The notes under the pieces: model-generated
Database searches by the model: none
What the model saw: the letters and a program-made list of their open reading frames with translations, nothing else
Told to the model about the DNA's origin: nothing
Position numbers and translations under genes: made by a program
Assembly (NCBI RefSeq): GCF_039539965.1
Contig: NZ_BAABED010000001.1
Coordinates: 3,286,001-3,350,000 of the forward strand
Length of the DNA stretch: 64,000 bases
Source: Arthrobacter methylotrophus
GTDB lineage: Bacteria; Actinomycetota; Actinomycetes; Actinomycetales; Micrococcaceae
Reading direction: 5' to 3'
Shown: positions 52,477 to 62,016 of the stretch, piece after piece
How the letters are laid out: every line of letters starts with the position of its first letter
How positions within the stretch are numbered: the stretch's first letter is position 1

Positions 52477-52768
52477 TCAGCGCGTACCAACGGGCACAGC
52501 CAAAAGCATCTCTCGGTAGTGCCCCGCGTGCGTCGCCAGTTCCTCGTCCTTCACACGGGGCGCAGAATGCAGGACCAGGGGTTCTTCCATCTCCAGACCG
52601 CAGAGGTGCGCAGTTGCTTCCAGGGGGCGGAAGAGTTCGGCCATGGTGAAGCGGTTGTAGCCTTCAGGTGCGTAGGACGATTCCGGACCGCCGGTTAAGA
52701 TGACCAGACGCAGCCGCTTTCCGTGCAGCGCGTCTCCGCCGGGACCGTAGGCGAAACCATAGCCGAGG
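52477..52768 (-). pseudogene. Truncated NAD(P)H:quinone oxidoreductase (KefF/MdaB-like)
   Basis: Read on the minus strand, the frame to TGA 52477-52479 gives the C-terminal half of a flavodoxin-fold quinone reductase: YGFAYGPGGDALHGKRLRLV, then LTGGPESSYAPEGYNR and LHSAPRVKDEELATHAGHYR. An in-frame TGA precedes the GFAYGPGG motif and no start exists, so the FMN-binding N-terminal half is gone. It lies between two intact dehydrogenase genes. Confidence 0.75.
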
Positions 52769-52793
52769 TGGAGTCATGGAAGGTTTATCTGTC

Positions 52794-53795
52794 TCAGTCG
52801 TTAGTCAGGACCACGCGGAAGCGTGCACGTCCGGACATCATGCGATCGAAGCCTTCTGCCGCCTTCTCCAGCGGGTAGGTCTCGACCATCGGGCGCACGC
52901 CGGTCAGGGCCGCGAAGCGGAGGGTGTCCTCGGAGTCTTTCGCTGTGCCCGAGGCATGCCCGGCGACGGAACTGCTGCCCATGACGAGGGCCGCCGCGCT
53001 GACAGAGAGGGGCTCGTGAGGAACACCGACGACCACGAGCCGCCCGCGGGCCGCGAGCCCCGAAATGGTCACCGACATGGCCTGCGCGTCGGTAACGGTG
53101 GCCAGGACCACGCTGGCTCCGCCTAGCCGCTTCAGCTCTGCCGCGACATCGGTGGTGGTGCTATCGATGTAATGGTGCGCGCCGAGCTCGCGGGCGAACG
53201 ATTCCTTCTCGGCGCCGCGTGCAATCGCAACGGTTTCGAAGCCCATCTTGGCAGCGAATTGGACTCCGAGGTGGCCCAAACCGCCCAGTCCGACGACGGC
53301 GACAAGGTCACCGGGGCGCGCGCCGCTGTGGCGCAGTCCGTTGAACGTTGTGACGCCGGCGCACATCAACGGAGCGGCCTCCGCGAAGCTGAGCGCATCG
53401 GGGATCGCGGCGAGGGCGTCCGCCGGCGCCAGGAGGTACTCGGCGTAGCCCCCGTCGGCGGTCAACCCGGTGACCTTCCCGACTTGGCATGAGACGAAGT
53501 CGCCGCGCCTGCATGATTCGCACTCAAAGCATGCTCCGCCGAACCATCCGACGCCCACGCGCTGGCCCTGAGTCCATTGCGTCACCCCTTCGCCGAGGGT
53601 CTCGATGGTTCCGGCGATCTCGTGACCGGGGGTGCGGGGGTAAGAGGACGCCATGCCCGCGGCGGGCATCGAGTCGCTGTGGCAGATGCCGTTGGCGGCG
53701 ACCTTTACCAGGACGTGCCCGCGGGGCACGTCGGGAATATCGCGCTCAACGATCTGAAGGGATGCGCCGGGTGCGGCGAATTGGACAGCTTTCAT
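52794..53795 (-). CDS. Zinc-dependent alcohol dehydrogenase
   Basis: A 333-residue MDR enzyme from ATG 53795; the frame is open much further upstream but that part is Arg-rich shadow sequence. Catalytic zinc ligands in GICHSDS and PGHEIAG, structural zinc cysteines in CFECESCRRGDFVSC, NAD(P) motif VVGLGGLGHLGVQFA. It belongs to a run of four minus-strand oxidoreductase genes ending at the SDR gene. Confidence 0.9.
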   Translation of the reverse strand: MKAVQFAAPGASLQIVERDIPDVPRGHVLVKVAANGICHSDSMPAAGMASSYPRTPGHEIAGTIETLGEGVTQWTQGQRVGVGWFGGACFECESCRRGDFVSCQVGKVTGLTADGGYAEYLLAPADALAAIPDALSFAEAAPLMCAGVTTFNGLRHSGARPGDLVAVVGLGGLGHLGVQFAAKMGFETVAIARGAEKESFARELGAHHYIDSTTTDVAAELKRLGGASVVLATVTDAQAMSVTISGLAARGRLVVVGVPHEPLSVSAAALVMGSSSVAGHASGTAKDSEDTLRFAALTGVRPMVETYPLEKAAEGFDRMMSGRARFRVVLTND

Positions 53796-53878
53796 GACGG
53801 GGGTGCCTTTCGTGGGCAGGGGTGGGCGGTGGTCCGCACGTATCTGATGTTGGAGCCGGGGGGCCCGTACCGCAAGGG

Positions 53879-54556
53879 TCAGCGGACAATCTTGAAGTTG
53901 AAGTCCGGAGTGCCGAGTGCGCCCCAGAGACGGAGCCAAACCGGCAGGAGCATTTCGGTGCCGCGAGCGGTAGTGATGTCGCCGAGGTCGATCACGTCCT
54001 GGTGGCCGAATTCTTTCAGGAGCCCGGTAACGGTGTCCTTGGCGTCGGAGTCGTTCCCGGAAACGAACACGCTGCCCGCCTCGGTCAGCCGGTCCGGATG
54101 AGCCATAAGGGCGGCGTTCATCGTGTTGAGGGACTTGACCACCCGGGCGGCGGGAAATGCGCGTTGGATCTGCTCGCCGAGGGAGTCGGTGTCCTTGACG
54201 AACAGCGTCGGCGGCATGCCGGTGCTGAAATCGAGGGGGTTGGCGATGTCCAGGATGACCTTGCCATCGAGGCTTTCGGCTCCGGCCTGAGTCAGCACGT
54301 CCAGGGACGCGGCGCCGTTGGTGGCATTGACCACGAGTTCGGCCCCGGCCGCGGCCTCGGCGAACCCTGCCAAAGCGATGCCGGTATTCTCCGCGGCCCA
54401 AGCGGCGAACGGCGGGGTACCCATGGCGTCGGGCTCGGTGCGGGAAAGGGTGGCCTCCGGGTCGCGGGTGCCGATGGTGACGGTGTGGCCAAGTTCGGCG
54501 AGACGGGCTGCGATAGTGCGGCCAACAGTGCCGGTGCCGAGGATTGCTGTCTTCAT
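53879..54556 (-). CDS. NADPH-dependent F420 reductase-like oxidoreductase
   Basis: A 225-residue Rossmann protein from ATG 54556 (AILGTGTVGRTIAARLAELG at the start, NP-binding TIGTRDP after it, then VKSLNTMNAALMAHP). It is the F420_oxidored/ProC-like fold; members reduce F420 or small dinucleotides. It is followed by the Zn-ADH and preceded by a paralogue at 54600. Confidence 0.8.
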   Translation of the reverse strand: MKTAILGTGTVGRTIAARLAELGHTVTIGTRDPEATLSRTEPDAMGTPPFAAWAAENTGIALAGFAEAAAGAELVVNATNGAASLDVLTQAGAESLDGKVILDIANPLDFSTGMPPTLFVKDTDSLGEQIQRAFPAARVVKSLNTMNAALMAHPDRLTEAGSVFVSGNDSDAKDTVTGLLKEFGHQDVIDLGDITTARGTEMLLPVWLRLWGALGTPDFNFKIVR

Positions 54557-54599
54557 GGATGGATCTCCGTATTCGGTGTGAAGTCGAGTGGATGAACGG

Positions 54600-55214
54600 T
54601 CAGCGGGTAAGGATTTTGAATCCGAGTTCCCGGCCCATGCCCTGGCCGATGGCGAGGGAGAACCAGAGGGCGACGAAATCGTCCACAATCTTGGCCTTGT
54701 CGTTATCCCCAACGCGGATCGGACGCAGCCCGGTGGACTCTATGAGGTTTTCGGCGACTGCCTGGGTGGGACCGGTGGGGCCGGTGTAGAGGAGGTCGCC
54801 GTTGAGCTCGCCATAGCGCGGGTTGGCGAAGTTCTCCCAGCCGAGGCTGTTGAACGCCCGGTACGCGTGGGCGGTAGGAGCGTATTCGGTAATCAGGGCC
54901 AAGCTATTCATGCTCGGGGCGCCGATGTTGTTGGTGGCGTCGATAACCACCTTGTCGGCCAGATGCTGGCCGTAGGCGGGGATAGCGTCTGCCATGGCAC
55001 TGCCGTTGATCGCCCACACTACCGCTTCGGCTGAGTGGATGGCGTCCTCGATGCTCGTGAGGCTGGCCCCGGCACGGCGTGCGAGCTCAACAAGGTCATC
55101 CCGTTGAGGGTTGCGCGTGCCCATGGTGACGATGTGCCCTGCCTGCACGAAGCGGGCGGCAAGCGTTTGGCCGATAATGCCGGTGCCGATAACTGCTACG
55201 CGGATGGTATCCAT
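54600..55214 (-). CDS. NADPH-dependent F420 reductase-like oxidoreductase (paralogue)
   Basis: A 204-residue protein from ATG 55214 with the same fold as its neighbour (VAVIGTGIIGQTLAARFVQAG, VTMGTRNPQRDD, then YRAFNSLGWENFANP). Shorter, with C-terminal helix ALWFSLAIGQGMGRELGF. The two form a tandem pair inside the operon controlled by the TetR gene. Confidence 0.82.
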   Translation of the reverse strand: MDTIRVAVIGTGIIGQTLAARFVQAGHIVTMGTRNPQRDDLVELARRAGASLTSIEDAIHSAEAVVWAINGSAMADAIPAYGQHLADKVVIDATNNIGAPSMNSLALITEYAPTAHAYRAFNSLGWENFANPRYGELNGDLLYTGPTGPTQAVAENLIESTGLRPIRVGDNDKAKIVDDFVALWFSLAIGQGMGRELGFKILTR

Positions 55215-55244
55215 GAGGGATTCCTCTCTGTTGTGGCGGATCAA

Positions 55245-55955
55245 TTAGACGAGCTGCACGCCGCCGTCGACGTCCAGGACGGTACCCGTGACGAAAGTGT
55301 TGCCCATGAGGAACACGGCTGCAGTCGCGACATCCGAGGGCAGCCCGGCGCGGCCGGCGGGCACGCTCGCAGCGTAGCCGTCGAGCATGCCTTGGCGCAT
55401 CTGCTCCGGCATTCCCGCGTAGGCCGGGGTGTCGACCAGGCCAGGGGCGATCACGTTCACCCGGATGGGGGCGAGATCGATTGCGTTGGCCTTGCCGAAC
55501 GCCTCAAGCGCCGCGTTGATTGCGGCCATCATCGGGCGTCCCGGCGCATGCTTTCGGCTAGCGGCCCCGCCCACGAGGGTGATGGATCCGTCCTTGGCGA
55601 TCCGGTCCGCTGCCGCGCGGACTGCCTCGTAGTAACCCCAGAACTTAGTGTCCATGAACGGCCGCGCTTCATCCGTGGACAGGTCCCGGACGCCACCCAT
55701 GGCGCCGGGCCCGGCTGAGAGCACCAGGTGGTCAAAGGCCCCGGTCCGCTCAAACAAGGACTCGACGGAAGCGGTGGAGGTGAGATCCACGCGCTCTAGC
55801 GCCACCCCGTCGGGGAGGCTGACATCCTCGGTGGTGCGTGCGGCTGCCGTGACTCGGGCGCCTTCTGCTGCCGCGTGCTCGACGACGGCGCGTCCGATGC
55901 CGGATGTGCCCCCGATGACAAGGACGTGCTTACCGGCGAAGTTGTAAGGGCTCAT
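55245..55955 (-). CDS. SDR family oxidoreductase lacking the usual YxxxK motif
   Basis: A 236-residue protein. The SDR cofactor motif GGTSGIGRAVVEHA and the C-terminal VNVIAPGLVDTPAYAGM are standard. Where the catalytic YxxxK would lie the sequence reads RPMMAAINAALEAFGK, so Tyr and its Lys are replaced. It may use another residue, or be a binding protein. First gene of the operon, divergent from the TetR regulator across two operator-like repeats. Confidence 0.85.
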   Translation of the reverse strand: MSPYNFAGKHVLVIGGTSGIGRAVVEHAAAEGARVTAAARTTEDVSLPDGVALERVDLTSTASVESLFERTGAFDHLVLSAGPGAMGGVRDLSTDEARPFMDTKFWGYYEAVRAAADRIAKDGSITLVGGAASRKHAPGRPMMAAINAALEAFGKANAIDLAPIRVNVIAPGLVDTPAYAGMPEQMRQGMLDGYAASVPAGRAGLPSDVATAAVFLMGNTFVTGTVLDVDGGVQLV

Positions 55956-55990
55956 GGGGTTCTCCCGTAAGTAGGACGTCGATCAGATGT

Positions 55991-56031
55991 GACGGATCGT
56001 TCTCGAACAGTTTGTGACGGAACGATCCGTC
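55991..56031. promoter_or_regulatory. TetR operator pair between SDR operon and tetR
   Basis: GACGGATCGTTC (55991-56002) and its exact inverse GAACGATCCGTC (56020-56031) lie in the divergent promoter. The right copy is part of the local palindrome GACGGA-ACGA-TCCGTC (56016-56031), a typical TetR-type half-site arrangement. Confidence 0.65.
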
Positions 56032-56085
56032 TGTCAAACTGGATGCAGGAAACAACAGAAGACGTTCAAAAGGAGTGTGTTTTTC

Positions 56086-56664
56086 GTGGCCCGCAAGAGT
56101 GGCGAGGAGAACCGGCGCAACGTGCTCGAGGTGGCGACACGCCTGTTCTATGAACGCGGCATTCGCGCAGTCGGGATGGACACCGTGGTCAAAGAGTGCG
56201 GCGTCGGCAATGCCACCATCTACCGCCAGTTCCCCACCAAGGATGCCCTCGCCACAGCCTATGTGCAAGGGCGCGCCGACGCCTGGTTCGAGCGCATGGA
56301 ACAAGCCGCCGGGGAATCCCCCTCCCCCGAGGGCAAGCTAGTGGCAGTTTTTGAAGTGCTCGCCGGGGACACTGCCGGCGCCTCCTATCGAGGGTGCCCG
56401 ATGCTGAACACCAACACCGAGTTCCCCGAGGGCAACCACCCGGCGCACCTCGTGTCCGTGGAACACAAGCAGCAGGTACGGGACTGGTTCCGCTCTCTCG
56501 CCGAACAGGCCGGCGCCCGGGACCCTGAAGAGCTCGCCGATGAACTGCTTCTCGTCCTCAACGGCGCCTACGCGACCGCCGCCGTGCTCGACGGCGCCAC
56601 GTACGGTAGCCGCGCCCTCCGCCTTGCCCGGTTCCTCATCGAGGACGCCTGCCCGGACTCGTAG
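56086..56664 (+). CDS. TetR family transcriptional regulator
   Basis: A 192-residue protein from GTG 56086 with AAGGAG (from 56069) upstream. The HTH is EVATRLFYERGIRAVGMD, then GVGNATIYRQFPTKDAL. The C-terminal ligand domain has a CPML stretch seen in regulators of redox/SDR genes. It is divergent from the SDR-F420-ADH operon and likely represses it and itself. Confidence 0.9.
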   Translation: MARKSGEENRRNVLEVATRLFYERGIRAVGMDTVVKECGVGNATIYRQFPTKDALATAYVQGRADAWFERMEQAAGESPSPEGKLVAVFEVLAGDTAGASYRGCPMLNTNTEFPEGNHPAHLVSVEHKQQVRDWFRSLAEQAGARDPEELADELLLVLNGAYATAAVLDGATYGSRALRLARFLIEDACPDS

Positions 56665-56836
56665 CGGCGTCGGGGTCCAGCCCGGGCACGCCCGAGCGCT
56701 CCGCTACCCGCTGGCCGTTGTCCCGCCTCCATCAACGTGCCTATAGTGGCGTCCATCGCACCCTTCTCTGAGCACCGTCCTGCCGTCCGGCACATCCTGC
56801 CGCCCGGCACGTTCTGCCACCTACAGGAGAGAACCT

Positions 56837-57811
56837 ATGGAAAACCGCACGCTTGGTTCACTGACCGTCTCAGCCCTCGGCCTCGGCTGCATGGGCATGA
56901 GTGAGTTCTACGGCGAAGGGGACGAACGCGAATCCCTCGCCACCATCAACGCCTTCCTCGACGCCGGCGGCAGCCTGTTGGACACCGCCGACATGTACGG
57001 GCCTTTTACCAACGAAAAACTCGTGGGCAAGGCCATCGCCGGGCGCCGCGAGGACGCAGTGATTGCCACGAAGTTCGGAAACGAACGGCGCGACGACGGA
57101 TCCTGGGTGGGCATCAACGGCAAGCCCGAATACGTTCGTTCCGCGTGCGACGCCAGCCTGCAGCGCCTCGGCGTGGACCATATCGACCTGTACTACCAGC
57201 ACCGGGTGGACAAGACCGTCCCCATTGAAGACACCGTGGGCGCCATGGCCGAACTGGTCCAGGCCGGAAAGGTCCGGCACCTGGGACTCTCGGAGGCCGC
57301 ACCGGAAACGATCCGCCGCGCCCACGCCGTGCACCGGATCACTGCATTGCAGACCGAGTACTCCCTGTGGGAGCGGGAGCCCGAAACGAAGGTCTTCCCG
57401 GTCCTGGAGGAGCTGGGCATCGGATTCGTTCCCTACAGCCCTCTCGGTCGCGGCTTCCTGACCGGGCAACTGCGCAGCGAGGAAGACTTCGCGGAGAACG
57501 ACTTCCGCCGGCACTCACCCCGGTTCCAAGGCGAGAACTTCAAGCGCAACCTGGAACTGGTGGACCGGGTGAAAGAACTCGCCGACCAGAAGCAATGCAC
57601 GCCAGGACAGTTGGCCCTCGCCTGGCTACTGGCACAGGGCAACCACATCGTCCCGATCCCCGGCACCAAGAAGCGCGAACGCCTGGCAGAGAACCTGGGG
57701 GCCACCGCCGTCGTACTTTCCGAACAGGACCTCAAACGGCTCGATGAACTCGCGCCGGCTGGTTCAACAGCAGGAGCCCGCTACCCCAACATGTCCAGCA
57801 TCGACACCTAA
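56837..57811 (+). CDS. Aldo/keto reductase
   Basis: A 324-residue TIM-barrel enzyme. Catalytic tetrad: D and Y in [15 protein letters not shown] in [11 protein letters not shown] in DLYYQHRVD. The NADPH-binding C-terminus is [16 protein letters not shown]. The AGGAGAG site precedes ATG 56837. It follows the TetR gene by 170 bp and probably reduces aldehydes. Confidence 0.92.
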   Translation: MENRTLGSLTVSALGLGCMGMSEFYGEGDERESLATINAFLDAGGSLLDTADMYGPFTNEKLVGKAIAGRREDAVIATKFGNERRDDGSWVGINGKPEYVRSACDASLQRLGVDHIDLYYQHRVDKTVPIEDTVGAMAELVQAGKVRHLGLSEAAPETIRRAHAVHRITALQTEYSLWEREPETKVFPVLEELGIGFVPYSPLGRGFLTGQLRSEEDFAENDFRRHSPRFQGENFKRNLELVDRVKELADQKQCTPGQLALAWLLAQGNHIVPIPGTKKRERLAENLGATAVVLSEQDLKRLDELAPAGSTAGARYPNMSSIDT

Positions 57812-57860
57812 GTCGAGGCTGTTCCGGGGGTAGCGGGCTCCGCTGGACTAACTATTGGGA

Positions 57861-58424
57861 TTATTCGGCGGCAGTAGGCTCCGCCTGCTTGACCAAGGCA
57901 GCCTCAAGGTTGATTTTCACCTTGTCGCTGACCAGGAAACCACCGGTTTCCAGCGCCGCGTTCCACGTCAGCCCGAAGTCCTTACGGCTGATCTCGGTTT
58001 CGGCGGAGAACCCGGCGCGCGTCGCGCCGAAAGGATCAACAGCGACGCCGGTGAACTCGACTTCCAGCTCCACCGGCTTGGTGATCCCGCGGATGGTGAG
58101 ATCGCCCGTGAGCGTGTAGTCCTCGCCGTCGCCCTCGGCGCGGGTAGCCCGGAAGGTCATCTCCGGGAACTTCTCGACGTCGAAGAAATCGGCGCCGCGG
58201 ACGTGTGCGTCGCGGTTGGCATCACCGGAATCGAAGCTCGCCGTCTTGACGGATGCGTGGAGGGACGCATCGGCCAAGGAGTCGCGCACCCTAGCCTCTG
58301 CCGTGGCATCCGTGAAACGTCCACGGACCTTGCTGATGCCTGCGTGCCTGACGCTGAAGCCAATTTCACTGTGGGACATGTCCAGCAACCAAACGCCGGA
58401 AGTAAGACCTGAGGGAAGAGTCAT
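57861..58424 (-). CDS. YceI family protein
   Basis: A 187-residue lipocalin-like protein from ATG 58424. It starts LTSGVWLLDMSHSEIGFSVR, the YceI signature, then has KVRGRFTDATAE and FPEMTFRATRAEG. No signal peptide, so cytoplasmic, as usual in actinobacteria. YceI proteins bind isoprenoid-type lipids; the actual role is unknown. Confidence 0.9.
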   Translation of the reverse strand: MTLPSGLTSGVWLLDMSHSEIGFSVRHAGISKVRGRFTDATAEARVRDSLADASLHASVKTASFDSGDANRDAHVRGADFFDVEKFPEMTFRATRAEGDGEDYTLTGDLTIRGITKPVELEVEFTGVAVDPFGATRAGFSAETEISRKDFGLTWNAALETGGFLVSDKVKINLEAALVKQAEPTAAE

Positions 58425-58526
58425 GGTGGATCTCCTGATTTGCAAGAATTCGCGTGGATCGGTCCTCTCCACCCTTGTGGAGCCGGAACTTGAAGTCAAG
58501 GATTCCCGTGAGATTCGGCCCCCGTT

Positions 58527-59066
58527 CTAAGCCACGGGAGTAGCTAATCCGGCCACGAAGTCCTCAGCAAACCGCCTCACCCCGTCCCACTCGGTGTAGA
58601 CATAGTCGCGCGAGGTGTCCGTATCCAGGCTCTCTTTGTCGCGCGCGATCATCTTCATCAGGTGGCGTTTGATGAACCCGTAGTGGGTGTAGAGCAGGGC
58701 GCCGCCAAAGAGCCCCACGTGCTTCGGACGCCACCCCGTCTCAGTCTCGAACTTCTCCACATAGCCCTCCGCGTTTTCCTCATCGCCGCGGGCTGCGAGG
58801 CTGACTGAGAAAAATGCGGAGGGGATGCGCTCAAGCACGTTGATGTTGTTCCGCACAAAGTCCCGGATGTAGACCTCGTGCTTGCCCATATGGACGGAAG
58901 CGCCCACGACGACGGCGTCGTACCCGTCCGGCAGGGGGCCTCCGGCGTCCTTGATATCCACCGTGTGCACCTCGTGGCCGTGGCCGCGAGCGACGTCGGC
59001 AATGAATTCCGCGATCTGGCCCGTCTGTCCTTCAACGGTCCCGTAAGCAATATAGATGTTGGCCAT
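58527..59066 (-). CDS. Flavodoxin-like protein (HemG-type)
   Basis: A 179-residue protein from ATG 59066. The FMN P-loop is YGTVEGQTGQIAEFI; the VVVGASVHMGKHE and LFGGALLYTHYGFIKR stretches match HemG-like protoporphyrinogen-oxidase flavodoxins. Whether it acts in heme synthesis is not visible from the neighbours. It is divergent from the DUF2254 gene. Confidence 0.85.
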   Translation of the reverse strand: MANIYIAYGTVEGQTGQIAEFIADVARGHGHEVHTVDIKDAGGPLPDGYDAVVVGASVHMGKHEVYIRDFVRNNINVLERIPSAFFSVSLAARGDEENAEGYVEKFETETGWRPKHVGLFGGALLYTHYGFIKRHLMKMIARDKESLDTDTSRDYVYTEWDGVRRFAEDFVAGLATPVA

Positions 59067-59119
59067 AGGGCAGTCTGACCCGCCCGCGCCCAGTCCGTGT
59101 AGGGTCCAAGGTCCTCCGG

Positions 59120-60559
59120 GTGCTTCCGTGGATGGAGGCCTCGGCGAGCGACCCGCCGCCCGATAGTCCACTTTTCCCCAGCCACCACTTGACTGGCGAG
59201 GATCGGCGGCCGAGAGTGTCACATGTGAGGCGTGAGGCCGTTCGGGAATATCTTGCGAGTGCCCTGTGGGCGATGCCGACAGGCGCCGTCGTCCTCGCGA
59301 TCATCGCAGGGGCGGGCCTCTCTGCGGTGCAGCTCGGTCCGGAGTCGCCCCTCGCCGTCCTCCTCTTCCAAGGGACGTCCGATGACGCGCGGAACCTGCT
59401 CATCGGGATCGCGAGCACAATGGTCACGGTCATCGCTGTCGTGCTTGGGCTCACCGTTGTGGCCCTGCAGCTCGCCTCGACGCAGTTCAGCCCGCGGCTG
59501 CTGCGGAACTTCCTGCGCGACATCCCCAACCAGGTGACGCTCAGCGCCTTCGTTGCCACGTTCGCGTACAGCACGGCGGGCCTCTACACCGTCGGCATCG
59601 CCGGTGGACAGCGCACCCAGGACTACCCGCGCCTTGCGGTGAGCGGCGCACTGCTGCTGCTGTTCGTGAGCATGGTCATGCTCGTCTTCTTCGCCCACCA
59701 TCTCTCGCATTCGATCCAGGTGGACCAAGTCATGAAGGGTGTCGAGAGGGCTACGCTCAAGGTGATCGAGCGGTCATTCGTCCCGGGCGATCCCGGTATT
59801 CACATGCCAAACCCGCCGCCTGGCGCCACAGCCTTGCCGGTACCGCAGTCAGGATATGTCCAGGCCCTCCATGTCGAACCGCTCATCGGGGTCCTCGCGC
59901 GCCGAGGCCTCACCGCCCGGATGGTGCCTATGGTCGGCCGGCACGTCATCGCCGGGTCCCCGCTCGCCTGGGTGTGGGAGAGCAACCGCGACGGCGAACG
60001 TCCCCTGGCCCCCGACGCCGGCACCGAACTGCGCCGGGCACTGGCACAATGCGTGCGGATCGGTTACGAACGGACCCTTGAGCAGGACGTCGCCTTCGGG
60101 ATCCGGCAACTCGCCGACGTCGCGTCCAAGGCGCTTTCGCCCGCCATCAACGACCCCTACACCGCGAACCAGGCGGTGGACCATCTCGGCTCGATCCTCG
60201 CGGCCCTCTCACTCCGACAGCACGGCCCGCAAGCGGTGGCGGACGCGCAAGGTACGGTGAGGCTGCACGTACCGGCCCGCGATTTCGCCTATCTCATGGA
60301 CCTGGCCCTCGGACAAGTGCGGCGGTACGGCGCAAACGAGCCTCGCGTCGTCCGGGCCCTGCTGCGGGTGTGCCGTGATCTCGTGTGGTTCGGCGACACG
60401 GCCCACCACGCCGCCGTGCGGCAGTATGTCGAGACCCTCATGAGCGACGTGACGCGGCTCGTGGCCCAGCCAGCCGATCGCGAACCCCTTCTCGCGGAGG
60501 GGGCGGCGGTGCTTGAGGCCTTCGACGCCGCGGACGGAGCGAGCGATGCCGCCAGCTAG
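59120..60559 (+). CDS. DUF2254 family membrane protein
   Basis: A 479-residue protein; GTG 59120 or ATG 59132 may be the start. Four N-terminal helices (about residues 45-205; ALWAMPTGAVVLAIIAGAG, VTVIAVVLGLTVVALQLAS) precede a long soluble domain with FGIRQLADVASKALSPAINDPYT, the conserved DUF2254 core. Function unknown. Confidence 0.85.
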   Translation: MLPWMEASASDPPPDSPLFPSHHLTGEDRRPRVSHVRREAVREYLASALWAMPTGAVVLAIIAGAGLSAVQLGPESPLAVLLFQGTSDDARNLLIGIASTMVTVIAVVLGLTVVALQLASTQFSPRLLRNFLRDIPNQVTLSAFVATFAYSTAGLYTVGIAGGQRTQDYPRLAVSGALLLLFVSMVMLVFFAHHLSHSIQVDQVMKGVERATLKVIERSFVPGDPGIHMPNPPPGATALPVPQSGYVQALHVEPLIGVLARRGLTARMVPMVGRHVIAGSPLAWVWESNRDGERPLAPDAGTELRRALAQCVRIGYERTLEQDVAFGIRQLADVASKALSPAINDPYTANQAVDHLGSILAALSLRQHGPQAVADAQGTVRLHVPARDFAYLMDLALGQVRRYGANEPRVVRALLRVCRDLVWFGDTAHHAAVRQYVETLMSDVTRLVAQPADREPLLAEGAAVLEAFDAADGASDAAS

Positions 60560-60579
60560 GAGCGCAGGCGGGAGATTTG

Positions 60580-61947
60580 CTAACCCACGGCCCCCGGCCT
60601 CCGCCACATTGCCGCAAGCACGAACACCACCGCACTCAGCCCCAGCATCACCAGCACCATGAGCCCCCAGTTTGCTTGGTTCACCCCGGGCCCATAGAGC
60701 ACACCGATCAGCACTGTCGCCGTAATGGCCCCGAGGTAACGGCACGTTTGGAAGATCCCGGCGGCCACTCCCCTGTCCTCCGGCCGCGCGGACACATACA
60801 GGCCTTGATTGGACGCCGTGCTGACCACGCCGTACGGCACGCCCATCAGCGCCGTAAGCACCAGCACCAGCGGAGGCCAGAAAGACAGCGTCAGCAGCCC
60901 CAACGCCCCGGAAGCAAGCGCCAAAAGCAAGACTCCCACGATCATCACGGACCGCACGCCGAACCGTTCCATGAATCGCACCGTCACTGGAGTCATGAAG
61001 ACCGACATGGCAGCAAGGGGAAGCATGAGCAGGCCGACCACGCCGGCGTCGTACTTTGCCGCCTGCTGCAGCAACTGCGGAAGCCCAAAGAACGAAAAAT
61101 AATAGACAGCGCTGAACACGGCGAAACCCAGGTACAAGAGCAGGAGCGGCCGGTTCCGGCCGAGCAGCCGCAGGTCCAGGAACGGCGGGCTGAACCGCAA
61201 CTCGCGCAAAGCAAATAGCCCAGCCAGGACCACCGCGACGGTCAGGAACCACCAGCGGTAGGACGGCATCACGTTAAGCAGCGCCATCATGGCCAGCGTC
61301 AGCGAGGCGATGAAAGCCAGGATGCCCGGAATGTCGGAATCGCGCAGGAGGACCGAGAGCTTGCCGCTTTCGCGTGCGACGTCGGCCGGCGCCACCCGCC
61401 GGACCACCACCAAAGCGAGGAGGGAGATCGGCACGTTGATCGCGAACAGCGCCTGCCAGCCGACCAGGCTCACTAGGAGACCCCCGACGACGGGTCCCAC
61501 CGCGGCTGCCGAGGTGTTCGCCATCTGGATTCGCCCCAGGGGCCGGGTGGAGCTGAGGTTCGCCTGCCGGCTGAGCGTCGAGACCATGACGACGGCGCAC
61601 GGGTACGCCGTCGCGGTCCCTACCGCCATGAGCGCCCGGGCCACGCAGACTAGCGCGAAGTTCGGCGAGAACGGCGCCAACGCACAGGAAATAGCCACCA
61701 CCGCCATACCGAAAGTGAACAACCGCCGGGGACCGAAACGATCCGCGAGCCTGCCCATCAGCGGCTGGCCCGCGGCCGAGGCAAGATAGAAGGACGTGAT
61801 CACCCAGGTGACCGTAGCGACGTCAAGCGCGAAGTCCTCGCGCAGCACCACCAGGGCCACCGCAATCATGGACGAGTTCAGCGGATTCAGCGCTGTCCCC
61901 AGGCTGAGTGCAGCGATCGCTAGGCCAGGGCGGGGTTTGTTGCTCAC
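60580..61947 (-). CDS. MFS transporter, DHA2-like
   Basis: A 455-residue protein with at least 12 helices. First helix LGTALNPLNSSMIAVAL and loop MGRLADRFGPRRLF are typical of the EmrB/DHA2 group, as is the motif C-like AAVGPVVGGLLVSL in TM5. A multidrug or metabolite exporter; substrate unknown. It is convergent with the DUF2254 gene. Confidence 0.87.
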   Translation of the reverse strand: MSNKPRPGLAIAALSLGTALNPLNSSMIAVALVVLREDFALDVATVTWVITSFYLASAAGQPLMGRLADRFGPRRLFTFGMAVVAISCALAPFSPNFALVCVARALMAVGTATAYPCAVVMVSTLSRQANLSSTRPLGRIQMANTSAAAVGPVVGGLLVSLVGWQALFAINVPISLLALVVVRRVAPADVARESGKLSVLLRDSDIPGILAFIASLTLAMMALLNVMPSYRWWFLTVAVVLAGLFALRELRFSPPFLDLRLLGRNRPLLLLYLGFAVFSAVYYFSFFGLPQLLQQAAKYDAGVVGLLMLPLAAMSVFMTPVTVRFMERFGVRSVMIVGVLLLALASGALGLLTLSFWPPLVLVLTALMGVPYGVVSTASNQGLYVSARPEDRGVAAGIFQTCRYLGAITATVLIGVLYGPGVNQANWGLMVLVMLGLSAVVFVLAAMWRRPGAVG

Positions 61948-62016
61948 GCCCCTAAGTCTGGTCCATGGTTGCCTCGGGTCACGAAACGACGCGTCTTGAA
62001 CGTCTGCGGCGAGCCG

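Noticed and set aside
53796..54401. N-terminal extension of the Zn-ADH frame
   Set aside because: The 200 codons before ATG 53795 are antisense-like, Arg-rich, and overlap the F420 reductase-like gene in another frame.
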